A stretch of 64,000 nt of DNA from JANLQX01 sp031368215 (GCA_031368215.1 JANLRD010000274.1:1-64000); one strand, 5' to 3'. Counted from the first letter of the stretch, positions 8,480 through 16,874 are shown. The notes: a model not told the origin generated them from the letters alone. Program-made: numbers and translations.

Positions 8480-8507
8480 GAACGCTCGTCTTGCCGACCC
8501 AGTGCAC
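8455..8507 (+). terminator. Long perfect hairpin after znuB
   Basis: GTGCACTGGGTCGG (8455-8468) pairs perfectly with CCGACCCAGTGCAC (8494-8507), a 14-bp stem. Inside it ACGAG (8476-8480) and CTCGT (8485-8489) form a second stem with an AACG loop. No U-tract follows, so it may be a factor-independent stop of a GC-rich type, an mRNA 3' stabiliser or a protein-binding site. Confidence 0.6.
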
Positions 8508-8545
8508 CTGAGCCAACCCAGGTCGAACGCGCCGAAGCTGACCGG

Positions 8546-8551
8546 TACCGT
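8546..8551 (+). promoter_or_regulatory. -10 box TACCGT for leaderless LysE-family gene
   Basis: TACCGT ends 8 bases before GTG 8560 and supports that start. Confidence 0.5.
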
Positions 8552-8559
8552 TCAGGGCC

Positions 8560-9159
8560 GTGAATACCGGGTACCTCGTGGCGGCGGCCGTCATCATCGC
8601 CACTCCGGGCGCCGATGTGCTGCTCGCCATCGCCACTGCTCTCGCCAGCGGGAAGCGATCAGCTCTCGCTGCGGTGGCGGGCATGTCCTCCGGCTATCTG
8701 GTGCATGCCACGTTGGCCGCGCTCGGCCTCGCCGTGATCCTCTCGAGGTCGGCCGACGCCGTTCGCGTGATCGAGGCCCTGGGCGCGATGTACCTCATCT
8801 CGGCCGGCATCCTCCAACTCCGTCGTCGACGCGATCCACCGCCGACGGCGGAGTCGTTGGTCGAACCGTTCCGAAGAGGGTTTCTCACGAGCCTCCTGAA
8901 CCCGAAGGGAGCGCTGTTCTTCCTCGCGTTCCTCCCGCAGTTTCTGCCGAGTGGTAGCGGGCGAAACGTCGCGGCCTTCGGTCTCGGCCTGATCTTCGCC
9001 GCACTCACTGTCGTCATCTACGGGTCGTATGCGCTGGCCGCAGGAACGCTGCGCAACCGACTCGCTCGGCCGGGAACATTCGTGACGATGCGCACCGTCG
9101 CCGGTGTCGTCTTCATTGCGCTCGGACTGAGCAGCGCATGGCGAGCGTTCCGCGGGTAG
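8560..9159 (+). CDS. LysE/RhtB-family amino-acid exporter
   Basis: A 199-residue membrane protein with about five to six hydrophobic segments. The N-terminal TPGADVLLAIATALASGKRS matches the family's P-G-P/A-D-x-x-L-V core, and LLNPKGALFFLAFLPQF is the second conserved segment. Members export amino acids or homoserine lactones by proton antiport; the substrate here cannot be read from sequence. The start GTG 8560 is supported by a -10 box 8 bases upstream. The kinase gene that follows is 19 bases downstream and probably on the same transcript. Confidence 0.85.
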   Translation: MNTGYLVAAAVIIATPGADVLLAIATALASGKRSALAAVAGMSSGYLVHATLAALGLAVILSRSADAVRVIEALGAMYLISAGILQLRRRRDPPPTAESLVEPFRRGFLTSLLNPKGALFFLAFLPQFLPSGSGRNVAAFGLGLIFAALTVVIYGSYALAAGTLRNRLARPGTFVTMRTVAGVVFIALGLSSAWRAFRG

Positions 9160-9178
9160 TCGGAAGAGGCTGGGGCAC

Positions 9179-10087
9179 GTGGAAAAGTCCGACATCACCG
9201 CCGAACTGGTCAGTCGCCTCATTGCCACGCAGTTCCCCCACTGGGCGCACCTTCACGTTGCGCCGGTGGAGGTCGACGGGTGGGACAACACGACCTACCG
9301 GCTCGGTGACGACATGTCGGTCCGCCTTCCGAGCGGTGCTGGCTACGTGGCCCAGGTCGAGAAGGAGAGGCAATGGCTGCCGCACCTTGCGCCGCATCTC
9401 CCGCTGCCGATTCCCGAGCCACTCGCCGCGGGTGTTGCCACCGATGAATTTTCCCGTCCGTGGTCCGTTCGCGCCTGGCTGCCCGGCGTGCCCGCAACGC
9501 TCGATGATGTGGACGATCTCGATTCGTTCGCGGCCGACCTCGGGGGGTTTCTCGCCACACTGCAGGGCGTCGACGCAACCGGCGGCCCCGCGGCTGGCGA
9601 ACACAGCCACTTTCGTGGGTCGGCCCTACGCATGTTCGATCGCCAAACCCGCAAGGTCATCGACGAACTCGGATCGATCATCGACCCCGAAGCGGCGACG
9701 CAGGTCTGGAGCGCGGCCGTAGCGACGACGTGGATTCGTCCCCCGGTGTGGGTCCACGGCGATGTTGCTGCGTCCAATCTCCTCGTGGTCGACGGGCGCC
9801 TCACCGCCGTCATCGACTTCGGCTGCTCGGCTGTCGGTGATCCGGCATGCGACCTCGCCATCGCATGGACCTTCCTCGACGACTCGAGCCGCGATCGTTT
9901 TGCGGAGCGCCTCGCTCTTGATGATGGAACGTGGGCGCGGGCTCGTGGGTGGGCACTCTGGAAGTCGCTCCTCACCGTGCGCGAAGACGCTGGCAAGCGT
10001 TGGGAGCTCAGCGCCGCGCATCGGATGGGGTGGCGTGCCAGTGCGCTGGGGATCCTGCGCGAGGTGTGCGCCACATCGATGCCCTGA
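9179..10087 (+). CDS. Aminoglycoside phosphotransferase (APH)-family kinase
   Basis: A 302-residue small-molecule kinase of the APH/choline kinase fold. The catalytic loop VHGDVAASNLLV carries the conserved H-G-D-x-x-x-x-N, and the metal-binding DFG motif is seen in AVIDFGCSAVGDPACDLAIAW. The N-terminal lobe has the family's DNTTYRLGDDMSVRLPS strand pair. Many chromosomal members with this motif set act on housekeeping substrates and not on antibiotics, so resistance should not be assumed. It lies 19 bases after the LysE-type exporter and converges with the anti-sigma gene. Confidence 0.82.
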   Translation: MEKSDITAELVSRLIATQFPHWAHLHVAPVEVDGWDNTTYRLGDDMSVRLPSGAGYVAQVEKERQWLPHLAPHLPLPIPEPLAAGVATDEFSRPWSVRAWLPGVPATLDDVDDLDSFAADLGGFLATLQGVDATGGPAAGEHSHFRGSALRMFDRQTRKVIDELGSIIDPEAATQVWSAAVATTWIRPPVWVHGDVAASNLLVVDGRLTAVIDFGCSAVGDPACDLAIAWTFLDDSSRDRFAERLALDDGTWARARGWALWKSLLTVREDAGKRWELSAAHRMGWRASALGILREVCATSMP

Positions 10088-10117
10088 ACGGCTCCGCGCG
10101 CTGATCGGGTCGGCCTC

Positions 10118-10867
10118 TCAGATCAGCGCCTCCAAAACAGAGACTGCAGCGGCGCGCTCCGTTACCCCTTCGATGCGAAGCGTTCGCACATCGTCGGCCC
10201 AGAGCAGGACGTTGCCGGCGATACGAACGGGCATCACCGAAACGCTTCCGCTGGCGAGTTGTACGAGCACCTCGTGAGGCGAGCCTGAGATCCACACCGC
10301 TGACCGACCCTTCACGGCGAAGAAGTCGAGTTGGGCGCCCTGACCGAGCAGCTTCTTGTTCATCGCGACGTTGCCAGGACCGGGTAGCTCGCTCACCAGG
10401 ATCGTCGAGGCTTTGTCGACATACACACTGTTGACGGCGACTGTTGGTGACCCCGACGTCTCCACCCACACCCGATCGGGTGAACGATCCCCCCGCACCG
10501 CCATCGGACGGCCGAGCGCCTCTGAAGCGTCAGCGACCGACGAGATGATCCCGAGGTCAAGGTCGGCGATGGCGGATGGGAGCGCAGTGACCCGTCGGGT
10601 TGTATCGCGTTCGATACGTACGGAGCCGATGCCGAGCCATCGGGCGACCGCGCCCCGGGGTTGTGGTGCAACGATCAGGCCGGTGGTGAGGGCGAGCGCA
10701 GCGACCCGCCGAAGCCAGAGGCGCCGATGAATGACACGAGGCGGGGGCAGGGTTTCAACCAGTCCTACGACAGCAGCTGTGAATGCAACCGGATCGCGAT
10801 CAGCGGTACGTGCAAGCTCGACTCGCATTGCGTGGAGAGATTCGACAAGGTTCTCAGTTGTTGTCAC
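10118..10867 (-). CDS. Probable anti-sigma factor, membrane-anchored
   Basis: A 249-residue protein encoded directly behind the ECF sigma gene, with its GTG start inside the sigma stop (GTGA, 4-base overlap). It has a short cytoplasmic N-terminus, a weak hydrophobic stretch at about residues 55-75 (VAALALTTGLIVAPQP) and an external domain rich in beta strands. No zinc-binding H-x3-C-x2-C anti-sigma signature is visible, so the call rests on position, coupling and topology. If correct it would hold the sigma factor at the membrane and release it on a signal sensed outside. Confidence 0.6.
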   Translation of the reverse strand: MTTTENLVESLHAMRVELARTADRDPVAFTAAVVGLVETLPPPRVIHRRLWLRRVAALALTTGLIVAPQPRGAVARWLGIGSVRIERDTTRRVTALPSAIADLDLGIISSVADASEALGRPMAVRGDRSPDRVWVETSGSPTVAVNSVYVDKASTILVSELPGPGNVAMNKKLLGQGAQLDFFAVKGRSAVWISGSPHEVLVQLASGSVSVMPVRIAGNVLLWADDVRTLRIEGVTERAAAVSVLEALI

Positions 10868-11430
10868 GGCCGTCCCACCTCGCCTTCGTCCATCATCTGT
10901 GTGCGTAGTTTCTCGAGTGCTCTGGATACTCGTGACTTCACCGTACCGATTCGCCATCCGAGTACCTGCGCCGTCTCGCGTTCGGAGCAGTCGAGGAGAT
11001 AGCGCACGGCCAGTACCTGGCGGTCGGTTTCCGGGAGTCGCGCTAACGCTGTTGCGAGCCGCCGTCGGTTGTCGGACGACTCCGCGGTCTCAGCCGGACC
11101 AACCGCCGTCTCGCGGTTCTGATCGATGAACAAGGCGTTGCGCAACCCTCGACGTCGACGGCTCCGTCGGTGGTTGCTCGCCTGGTTGGCCACGATCCGA
11201 AGCAGCCACGGACGAAACGGCGACCCGGTTGTGAAACCGGCGAGCGACCGATAGGCGCGCATGAATGCCTCTTGTGCGATGTCGTCAGCGTCGGCCGGTC
11301 CGGCGAGCAGCGCTGCCAGGTTCCGCGCCGCGCCCTGATGACGCCGGACGAGTTGCTCGAACGCGCGGACATCGCCCTGTACCGCGGCGATGACGAGGTT
11401 GTCATCCGAAGCCGTCAGGGCCTGGTCCAC
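10864..11430 (-). CDS. ECF-family RNA polymerase sigma factor
   Basis: A 188-residue sigma-70 family protein with only regions 2 and 4. Region 2 is seen as FEQLVRRHQGAARNLAALL followed by DADDIAQEAFMRAYRSL and FRPWLLRIVANQASNHRR. Region 4 is LPETDRQVLAVRYLLD and SERETAQVLGWRIGTVKSR, the -35-reading helix-turn-helix. It is gene 3 of a four-gene minus-strand operon: it starts 3 bases after the stop of an exported protein and overlaps the anti-sigma gene. A GGAACC element stands before the first gene, so the factor may drive its own operon. Confidence 0.92.
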   Translation of the reverse strand: MDQALTASDDNLVIAAVQGDVRAFEQLVRRHQGAARNLAALLAGPADADDIAQEAFMRAYRSLAGFTTGSPFRPWLLRIVANQASNHRRSRRRRGLRNALFIDQNRETAVGPAETAESSDNRRRLATALARLPETDRQVLAVRYLLDCSERETAQVLGWRIGTVKSRVSRALEKLRTQMMDEGEVGRP

Positions 11431-11433
11431 TGG

Positions 11434-12090
11434 CTACGGTCCGGGTGGCCCGAGCATCGAGACGTCGGCGAGGCGCCCCCAGCCTTCGATGATTGTTGAT
11501 GCCCCGTCCAGGCCGGCACCGGTCCCCATCCCGAGGCGCTGAGGTCCTCCTGAGGCACTTCCGCCGCGAACGGCTATCACCGCACGGAACCGCGTCCATT
11601 CCGGTGTACCGAGCATCTCACCGGTCTGAGCGTCGAAACGGCCCGACGACCAGACAAGACTTCTCCGTCGGAGCCGTGCCACCGGTGCTGCGTCCCCGAC
11701 CGGCGCCGAGCGCAGGAGCAGGTTTGGCGCGCTGACATATCCCAGTGCGAGGTCGCCGGGAACGAATGCGCATGCCCCCGACAACGTTCGCCCCGAGACG
11801 CGGAGAGTCATGGTGGAACCCGTTCCCCGAATGGCGATGGCAAAACGTTGACCTACGACGTCGGCCGTCAGATCGAGGACCGAACCGTTCTGGTCGGTCG
11901 TGACGAACGAGGCCGACTGCACGGGGCCACCGGTGACTCGTGCGAGACCGGCTCGCCGATGCTGGTCGATACCGATGCGGTATGAACCGGCGCGGCATTC
12001 GTAGTTGGGTGCTCCTGCGGTTGCCGGGAGCGCGCCCGTCGCGGTGAGCACGAATGCGGTGAGGACAGTGACCGCACGACGCATGCGCAT
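11434..12090 (-). CDS. Exported protein of unknown function, ECF operon gene 2
   Basis: A 218-residue protein I do not recognise. Residues 1-26 are a clear signal peptide (AVTVLTAFVLTATGALPATAGA). The mature part has two cysteines (ECRAG near residue 32 and GACAF near 110), which could form one disulfide, and a beta-rich pattern ending in an Ala/Gly-rich tail. Its ATG overlaps the stop of the preceding gene by one base (TGATG) and its own stop lies 3 bases before the sigma gene, so it is translationally linked to both. It is likely either a target of or a sensor for the ECF system. Confidence 0.75.
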   Translation of the reverse strand: MRMRRAVTVLTAFVLTATGALPATAGAPNYECRAGSYRIGIDQHRRAGLARVTGGPVQSASFVTTDQNGSVLDLTADVVGQRFAIAIRGTGSTMTLRVSGRTLSGACAFVPGDLALGYVSAPNLLLRSAPVGDAAPVARLRRRSLVWSSGRFDAQTGEMLGTPEWTRFRAVIAVRGGSASGGPQRLGMGTGAGLDGASTIIEGWGRLADVSMLGPPGP

Positions 12091-12965
12091 CAGTTCACCA
12101 CGGGTGGACGACTCGTTCCAGGGAGTCGGACCGACGTACCCAACTTGCTCCCCGGCAACGTGATCTGGGCAACGATGACACCAGCGTCAACGACATCGAC
12201 GATCCCATCGGCCACGCCGGATCGAAGGACGAACCCCGACACACGGGACCGGAGAACGTCAGGGAGGTCATAACAGAGTGCCCACCCATCTCCGATGTTC
12301 AGCGCGTGGATGAACGGATGCGACGGACTCTCGTACAGCGTGTACAACATGAGTCCATCAGGTGAGGCAACCCGGTCGAGCGGCATGCCTTCCATCGCCC
12401 CGTCCTCGACGGCTGTGGTCGACGGATCGAAGCTGATGTCTTTCGTGACGAGAGGCGCGCCGGCCTTGCCGGTCGTGGTATCAACAGTCCGAACCCAGTA
12501 ACGCCCGAGGCCGACCGACTCAGTGAGGAACAGGTTGTTTCCGTTCGGCGATATCGCGTCGAACGCCCATTGTCCAGGGAGCGAAATGGTGTGGGCGCGG
12601 GTCTTCGTCACGACGGCGAACGACGATGACCACTTGGTCCCGACCCGCAGCGGTGCCGAGGCCAATGCGATCGCCGCGCCGTCGAGCGTCGGCCCGGCGC
12701 GCAATCCCCGGGAGGTCACTACCGGCAGACCGAATGGACCAGGAATCCGTCGCGACCATGACGTCGCGCCGGATTCCCACCGGACATCGGTTGCCCTTCC
12801 CGTCCGTATGACACGCCACGTTCCCGGTAGCGCACCGCCGATCGTTTCGGTGGCAACGGTAGGAGGCGAGTTGCGCGTGCCAGATCGCGGCGATGCTGCG
12901 GTCGGCTCGACCAGCGTCACGAGTAGGACCAATGGCGGGACCAAACGTTGAAGTCGGTTGCTCAT
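12090..12965 (-). CDS. Exported propeller-like protein of unknown function, ECF operon gene 1
   Basis: A 291-residue protein with a signal peptide at residues 1-24 (LVPPLVLLVTLVEPTAA). The mature part holds repeated short segments such as FDAISPNGNNLFLTESVG and RVASPDGLMLYTLYES, the S-P-(N/D)-G-x-x-L-(F/Y) pattern seen in beta-propeller blades. No catalytic residues are obvious. It is the first gene of the four-gene ECF operon, and its ATG is only five bases from a -10-like element, so its mRNA may be leaderless. The family is not known to me. Confidence 0.7.
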   Translation of the reverse strand: MSNRLQRLVPPLVLLVTLVEPTAASPRSGTRNSPPTVATETIGGALPGTWRVIRTGRATDVRWESGATSWSRRIPGPFGLPVVTSRGLRAGPTLDGAAIALASAPLRVGTKWSSSFAVVTKTRAHTISLPGQWAFDAISPNGNNLFLTESVGLGRYWVRTVDTTTGKAGAPLVTKDISFDPSTTAVEDGAMEGMPLDRVASPDGLMLYTLYESPSHPFIHALNIGDGWALCYDLPDVLRSRVSGFVLRSGVADGIVDVVDAGVIVAQITLPGSKLGTSVRLPGTSRPPVVN

Positions 12966-12970
12966 ACCGG

Positions 12971-12999
12971 TACTACACCGCCGTTCGCCAAATGGTTCC
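12971..12999 (-). promoter_or_regulatory. ECF-type promoter of the exported protein-sigma operon
   Basis: On the minus strand GGAACC (12999-12994) and GTAGTA (12976-12971) are 17 bases apart and end five bases before ATG 12965. GGAAC is the usual -35 core of ECF-dependent promoters, which suggests autoregulation by the sigma factor of this operon. Confidence 0.5.
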
Positions 13000-13088
13000 G
13001 ATTCGGCGTGACATGAACGCGGTTCGTGCCTACCCTTCGATCACCTGCAGTCCGACCCCGTTGGGTTGCCCGAAGAACGGAGATCATC

Positions 13089-13454
13089 GTGCTCGACCAC
13101 CTCTCGATCCAGTGCAGCGATGCCGCTGCATCGTGTGCGTTCTACGACACGGTTCTCGCCACGATCGGCGGGAAACGAATCATGGACTTCGGAACGGTTG
13201 TGGGGTACGGAACGGCGTTCCCCTGCTTCTGGCTGGGGCCGCACGAAACCGGGACGGGGTTTCGCGAAAGCCACATCGCGTTCGCCGCGCCGAGCCGAGA
13301 GGCTGTCCAAGCGTTTCGAGACGCTGCTGTCGCCTTGGGTGCGACGGTGCTGCACGAGCCACGGGTCTGGCCCGAGTATCACCCCGGGTACTTCGCGGTG
13401 TTCGTGCGTGATCCCGACGGCAACAACGTCGAGGCCGTGCACCACACGTTCTGA
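13089..13454 (+). CDS. VOC-superfamily (glyoxalase-like) protein
   Basis: A 121-residue single vicinal-oxygen-chelate domain. It shows the family start LDHLSIQCSDAAASCAFYD, a central HIAFAAPSREAVQAFRD and the end VRDPDGNNVEAVHH with the terminal glutamate ligand. Members include dioxygenases, isomerases and resistance proteins; the substrate is unknown. GTG 13089 was chosen because the domain begins at the next residue, with GGAG six bases upstream as ribosome site. The methyltransferase gene begins 6 bases after the stop, so they are likely co-transcribed. Confidence 0.8.
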   Translation: MLDHLSIQCSDAAASCAFYDTVLATIGGKRIMDFGTVVGYGTAFPCFWLGPHETGTGFRESHIAFAAPSREAVQAFRDAAVALGATVLHEPRVWPEYHPGYFAVFVRDPDGNNVEAVHHTF

Positions 13455-13460
13455 TCGCCC

Positions 13461-14210
13461 GTGCCCGAGACGAACGAGTTCTACGGATCCCTCGCCGCGT
13501 GGTGGCCGCTGATCTCGCCCGTTGAGGATTACCGGGAGGAAGCGCTGTTCTTCCTGGGTCTGCTCGGCGGGCCGCAACGACCCGGTCGGACGCTGTTGGA
13601 ACTCGGCAGCGGGGGCGGAAGCAACGCCTCCTACTTTGCGCCGTACTTCGACCTGACGCTCGTCGATCTGTCCGAGCACATGGTCGAGGTGTCTCGCCAG
13701 CTCGTCCCGGGCGCTGAACAAATCTGCGCCGACATGCGGATCGTGCGTCTCGATCGAACGTTTGATGCGGTGTTCGTCCACGACGCCATCGACTACATGA
13801 CGACCGAAGAGGACCTTCGCCGTGCGCTGACAACCGCGTTCGTCCATCTCGCGCCCGGTGGGACAGCAGTGGTGGTACCCGATGCCACTCGCGAGACGTT
13901 CGAGCCGGATCACGGCGCCGGTGGCTCGGACGGTGACGACGGACGATCGGTCAGGTTCCTCGACTGGACGACCGATCCCGACCCGAACGACACCGAAGTC
14001 GTCACCGAGTACGCGTTTCTCCTCCGTCATGCCGACGGAGCAGTGCAGGTCGTCCACGAGACCCATCGAACGGGGCTGTTTCCCCGCGCAACCTGGTTCG
14101 GGGTCTTCGCCGAAGTCGGCTTTGAGGTGCAGCGGATCACCGAGGAGACCGAGGAGGATCGGCCCGGTCGCGACGTGTTCGTTGCGACCAAGCCTGCCGG
14201 AACGAAGTGA
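13461..14210 (+). CDS. Class I SAM-dependent methyltransferase
   Basis: A 249-residue protein with a Rossmann methyltransferase core. Motif I is LLELGSGGGSNASYFAP (about residues 46-62), the acidic end of strand 2 is LVDLSEHM, motif II/III is DAVFVHDAIDYM and the post-motif is LAPGGTAVVVPD. The N-terminal segment (EFYGSLAAWWPLISP) is typical of small-molecule methyltransferases. The acceptor is not predictable. It is tightly linked to the upstream VOC gene, with only 6 bases between them. Confidence 0.85.
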   Translation: MPETNEFYGSLAAWWPLISPVEDYREEALFFLGLLGGPQRPGRTLLELGSGGGSNASYFAPYFDLTLVDLSEHMVEVSRQLVPGAEQICADMRIVRLDRTFDAVFVHDAIDYMTTEEDLRRALTTAFVHLAPGGTAVVVPDATRETFEPDHGAGGSDGDDGRSVRFLDWTTDPDPNDTEVVTEYAFLLRHADGAVQVVHETHRTGLFPRATWFGVFAEVGFEVQRITEETEEDRPGRDVFVATKPAGTK

Positions 14211-14283
14211 CGGTCCCTCAACGCTCCGCCATGGGGGTCTGCTCGACTGACCTGATGCCGCCGGCGTGTGGGACGATGCGCAC

Positions 14284-15588
14284 GTGACTCCAGACCTAGC
14301 TCGCGATCCGTGGTCCGTTCGCGCCCATCAGCATTTTCCGCAGGGGTCGAACGGTGAGTACGACTTCCCCGGTGGCTGGTCACCGGTGTTCGCCCGCGGT
14401 CTGGGAGCGGCGCTGTGGGACGTGGACGGACGTGAATGGGTCGACTACACGATGGCGTGGGGCTCGGCGCTCGTCGGCCACGCCCATCCACACCTCGTGG
14501 AGAGCATCGCCCGCTCCGCGTCGAACGGGGTCAACTTCGCCGCCATGTCCGAAGGACTGGTCACGCTCGCCGAACGGTTGACCAGTCCGCACATCGCACC
14601 GTGGATGCAGCGGGTTCGGTTCGTGACGTCCGGCAGCGAGGCCACGTCGACGGCCATCCGCATCGCCCGGGGCGCGACGGGTCGGCGCAAGATCGTGAAG
14701 TTCGAAGGAGCGTTCCACGGCTCGCATGTCGAAGGAGTGGCGAACTTCATCTGGGGAAATCGCGCGAGCTACCCCCACGCCGAACCGACGGGAACGGGCG
14801 GGGCCGCCGCCGTCGACGACATCCTCGTCTGCCCCTACAACGACTCCGCTACGGCCACCGACCTGATTGCTACGTACGCAGATGAACTTGCCGCGGTCAT
14901 CATCGATCCGGTGCAACGGTCGATCCTTGCCGAGCAGCAATTCGTCGACGCGCTTCGTGCCGCCACGACCCGCCACGGTGTCCCACTGATCTTCGATGAG
15001 GTCGTGTCCGGCTTTCGCCTCGGGCTCGGCGGCGCCGCGGCCCACTTCGGTGTCATGCCCGACCTCGTCGCGTACGGCAAGGCACTCGGCGGCGGTTTCC
15101 CGATTGCCGCCGTGGGTGGGAGAAGCGATCTGATGGACGAAGTCCGCGAGGATCGCCACACCACCGATCACTACGTATGGGCGGCCTCCACGACCGGAGG
15201 CTCGCCGGTCGGCGCCGCGGCCGCGCACGCCGTGCTCGACATCCTCGGCGCGCAGGATGCCTATGCATCCCTCTATGCGAGCGGGGATCGTCTTCGAGCC
15301 GGAATCGCGGCAGCGGCGGGGGTCGCCGGCTTCCCCGTGGTCACCTACGGGATCGGCCCGCTCGTGCAGTACCGCCTCTCGCGCACGCCGGTGCGCGACC
15401 TTTCCACGGAAGCGATCGCCGACGCCGGGGTTCGTCGCCAACTCGACCTGGCCATGGTCGGGCGCGGCATCTTCATCAACCCGATGCTGACCAAGATCTA
15501 CGTGTCACTCGCCCACGGTGACGAACAGATCGATCGATACCTCGACGCCATGGTGACCGCGTTCTCCGAGTTGCACTCCGCACCGTAG
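14284..15588 (+). CDS. Class III aminotransferase, glutamate-1-semialdehyde aminomutase-like
   Basis: A 434-residue PLP enzyme. The PLP-lysine is Lys266 in AYGKALGGGFPIAAVGG; the preceding FDEVVSGFRLGLGGAAAHFG holds the cofactor aspartate, and TSGSEATSTAIRIARG binds the PLP phosphate. It resembles HemL but is a second copy: a hemL with the usual N-terminus and pathway neighbours ends this window. Its own neighbours are a methyltransferase and a patatin, so it probably acts on another amino or keto acid. GTG 14284 is preferred to GTG 14266, because GACGAT six bases before 14284 looks like a weak -10 box; this is not certain. Confidence 0.82.
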   Translation: MTPDLARDPWSVRAHQHFPQGSNGEYDFPGGWSPVFARGLGAALWDVDGREWVDYTMAWGSALVGHAHPHLVESIARSASNGVNFAAMSEGLVTLAERLTSPHIAPWMQRVRFVTSGSEATSTAIRIARGATGRRKIVKFEGAFHGSHVEGVANFIWGNRASYPHAEPTGTGGAAAVDDILVCPYNDSATATDLIATYADELAAVIIDPVQRSILAEQQFVDALRAATTRHGVPLIFDEVVSGFRLGLGGAAAHFGVMPDLVAYGKALGGGFPIAAVGGRSDLMDEVREDRHTTDHYVWAASTTGGSPVGAAAAHAVLDILGAQDAYASLYASGDRLRAGIAAAAGVAGFPVVTYGIGPLVQYRLSRTPVRDLSTEAIADAGVRRQLDLAMVGRGIFINPMLTKIYVSLAHGDEQIDRYLDAMVTAFSELHSAP

Positions 15589-15608
15589 GAGGTTCGGCGC
15601 AACTCGCG

Positions 15609-16451
15609 TCACCCCATGTTGTGATGGTGAAGTCCCGGGCGTTGGCCGATGGACGGGTCCTGAAGCCAGGACTGCACCAGCTCGTCGGCGTCATCGACGA
15701 GCCGACGGGCCTGCGTGAAGTCGGTCGGGCCGACGTTGAGCGGACACACCGTTGGCAGCATGCGGAGATCGGTCTGCGTCCGGTATCGCTCGTAGTCCAC
15801 GAGGAGACGGTTCTGCACGAGGAGGCTCACCGCCTGCAGCACAGTGCCGAGCGCTCCCTTCGGGGCCGCCGCCAACGAGCATGCGTAGCCGCACGGCAGC
15901 ACGTAAATCGTTGTTGCACCAAGAGCCAGCGCCTGAGAGATCGGGCAGTTGTTGACCACACCACCGTCGACGAGCTGCCGGCCTCCGATCTCGACCATCG
16001 GGAACACCCCGGGGATCGCCGAGCTGGCGCACACTGCGTCAGCCAGGTCGCCGTCGCTCAACAACACGTCGTGGCCGGTGCGGATGTCCGTCGCCACGAC
16101 GTGCAGCGGAAGACGGAGTTCTTCGAAGCGTCTCGCCGGCACCTCGGTGCGGAGAATCCTTCGCAGACCAGCCGATGACACGAGGTGGTCGCGACGGCCG
16201 AGAAACCCGCGCAGCCCGCCGATGAGCTCAGCCGGGAATGCATCGCTGCGCCTCATGCGAACCCAGATGTCGATCAGGCCATCGACACCGAAGTCGAGGT
16301 CGTGCGACGCAAGCCATGCGCCGTTCACCGAGCCCACGGAGGTCCCGACGACGAAGTCGGGTCGGATGCCCTCCCGCACCAGCGCTCGGAGCATGCCCGC
16401 TTGGACGGCTCCGAGGTTCCCTCCGCCGGACAGTACGAACGCCGTGGTCAT
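15609..16451 (-). CDS. Patatin-like phospholipase (RssA/NTE type)
   Basis: A 280-residue serine acyl hydrolase. The oxyanion loop GGGNLG (residues 9-14), the nucleophile elbow GTSVGS with Ser38, and the catalytic aspartate in VDGGVVNNCP give the complete Ser-Asp dyad of bacterial patatins. There is no signal peptide, so it should act in the cytoplasm or on the inner membrane face on lysophospholipids or other acyl esters. It is downstream of the small thiamine-binding-like gene on the same strand (about 110 bases between) and converges with the aminotransferase. Confidence 0.88.
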   Translation of the reverse strand: MTTAFVLSGGGNLGAVQAGMLRALVREGIRPDFVVGTSVGSVNGAWLASHDLDFGVDGLIDIWVRMRRSDAFPAELIGGLRGFLGRRDHLVSSAGLRRILRTEVPARRFEELRLPLHVVATDIRTGHDVLLSDGDLADAVCASSAIPGVFPMVEIGGRQLVDGGVVNNCPISQALALGATTIYVLPCGYACSLAAAPKGALGTVLQAVSLLVQNRLLVDYERYRTQTDLRMLPTVCPLNVGPTDFTQARRLVDDADELVQSWLQDPSIGQRPGLHHHNMG

Positions 16452-16560
16452 CGGCCACCACAGCGTGCAGGAGCTTGCGCATCGATCGGCATGGCGTCAT
16501 CGTAGGGACGCAGGACACCGCCCTCTCGAAGCGTTCTCAGCTTTGGCCCGGTTCGGCCGG

Positions 16561-16809
16561 TCAGCTCGCGCCGGGCTCGCGCACGATCTGGGTGGAGACC
16601 CGGGTCGCTCCGTTGGCAAGTGCAGCGCGGACTGCGGCGTCGAGCGCGTCGAGAACCCCGGCTTCGGTTGCCGCCCGGACGGCTGTTCCGAACGGCCCCA
16701 CCTCGAGGGTCGCACCGGCCGCCTCGGCTGCAGCCCATGCCGCCACCACATGTGGGCCGGGGGCACCGGGGACGAACGGCTCGACGAGGACTTCCCCGAT
16801 GACTGCCAT
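16561..16809 (-). CDS. MTH1187/YkoF-family thiamine-binding-like protein
   Basis: An 82-residue protein with a ferredoxin-like alternating pattern: IGEVLVEPF at the start, LEVGPFGTAVRA in the middle and ATRVSTQIVRE at the end. The G-P-F-G-T-x-x-x-A segment and the final R-V-x-T-x-I strand fit the DUF77 small thiamine-binding family. Start ATG 16809 is supported by a -10 box (TACCAT) six bases upstream; an in-frame GTG at 16815 lies inside that promoter. Its job is probably to bind a thiamine precursor or related ring compound. Confidence 0.55.
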   Translation of the reverse strand: MAVIGEVLVEPFVPGAPGPHVVAAWAAAEAAGATLEVGPFGTAVRAATEAGVLDALDAAVRAALANGATRVSTQIVREPGAS

Positions 16810-16815
16810 GGACAC

Positions 16816-16821
16816 ATGGTA
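16816..16821 (-). promoter_or_regulatory. -10 box TACCAT for leaderless thiamine-binding-like gene
   Basis: On the minus strand TACCAT ends 6 bases before ATG 16809 and decides that start. Confidence 0.5.
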
Positions 16822-16874
16822 CGGCTCGGGCGGGCGGACTTCCCGCGTCGGGCCCGTTGCTGGAGCCGGACCTC

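Noticed and set aside
9179..10087. Antibiotic resistance by the APH-type kinase
   Set aside because: Chromosomal APH-fold kinases act on many metabolites; nothing around it points to resistance.
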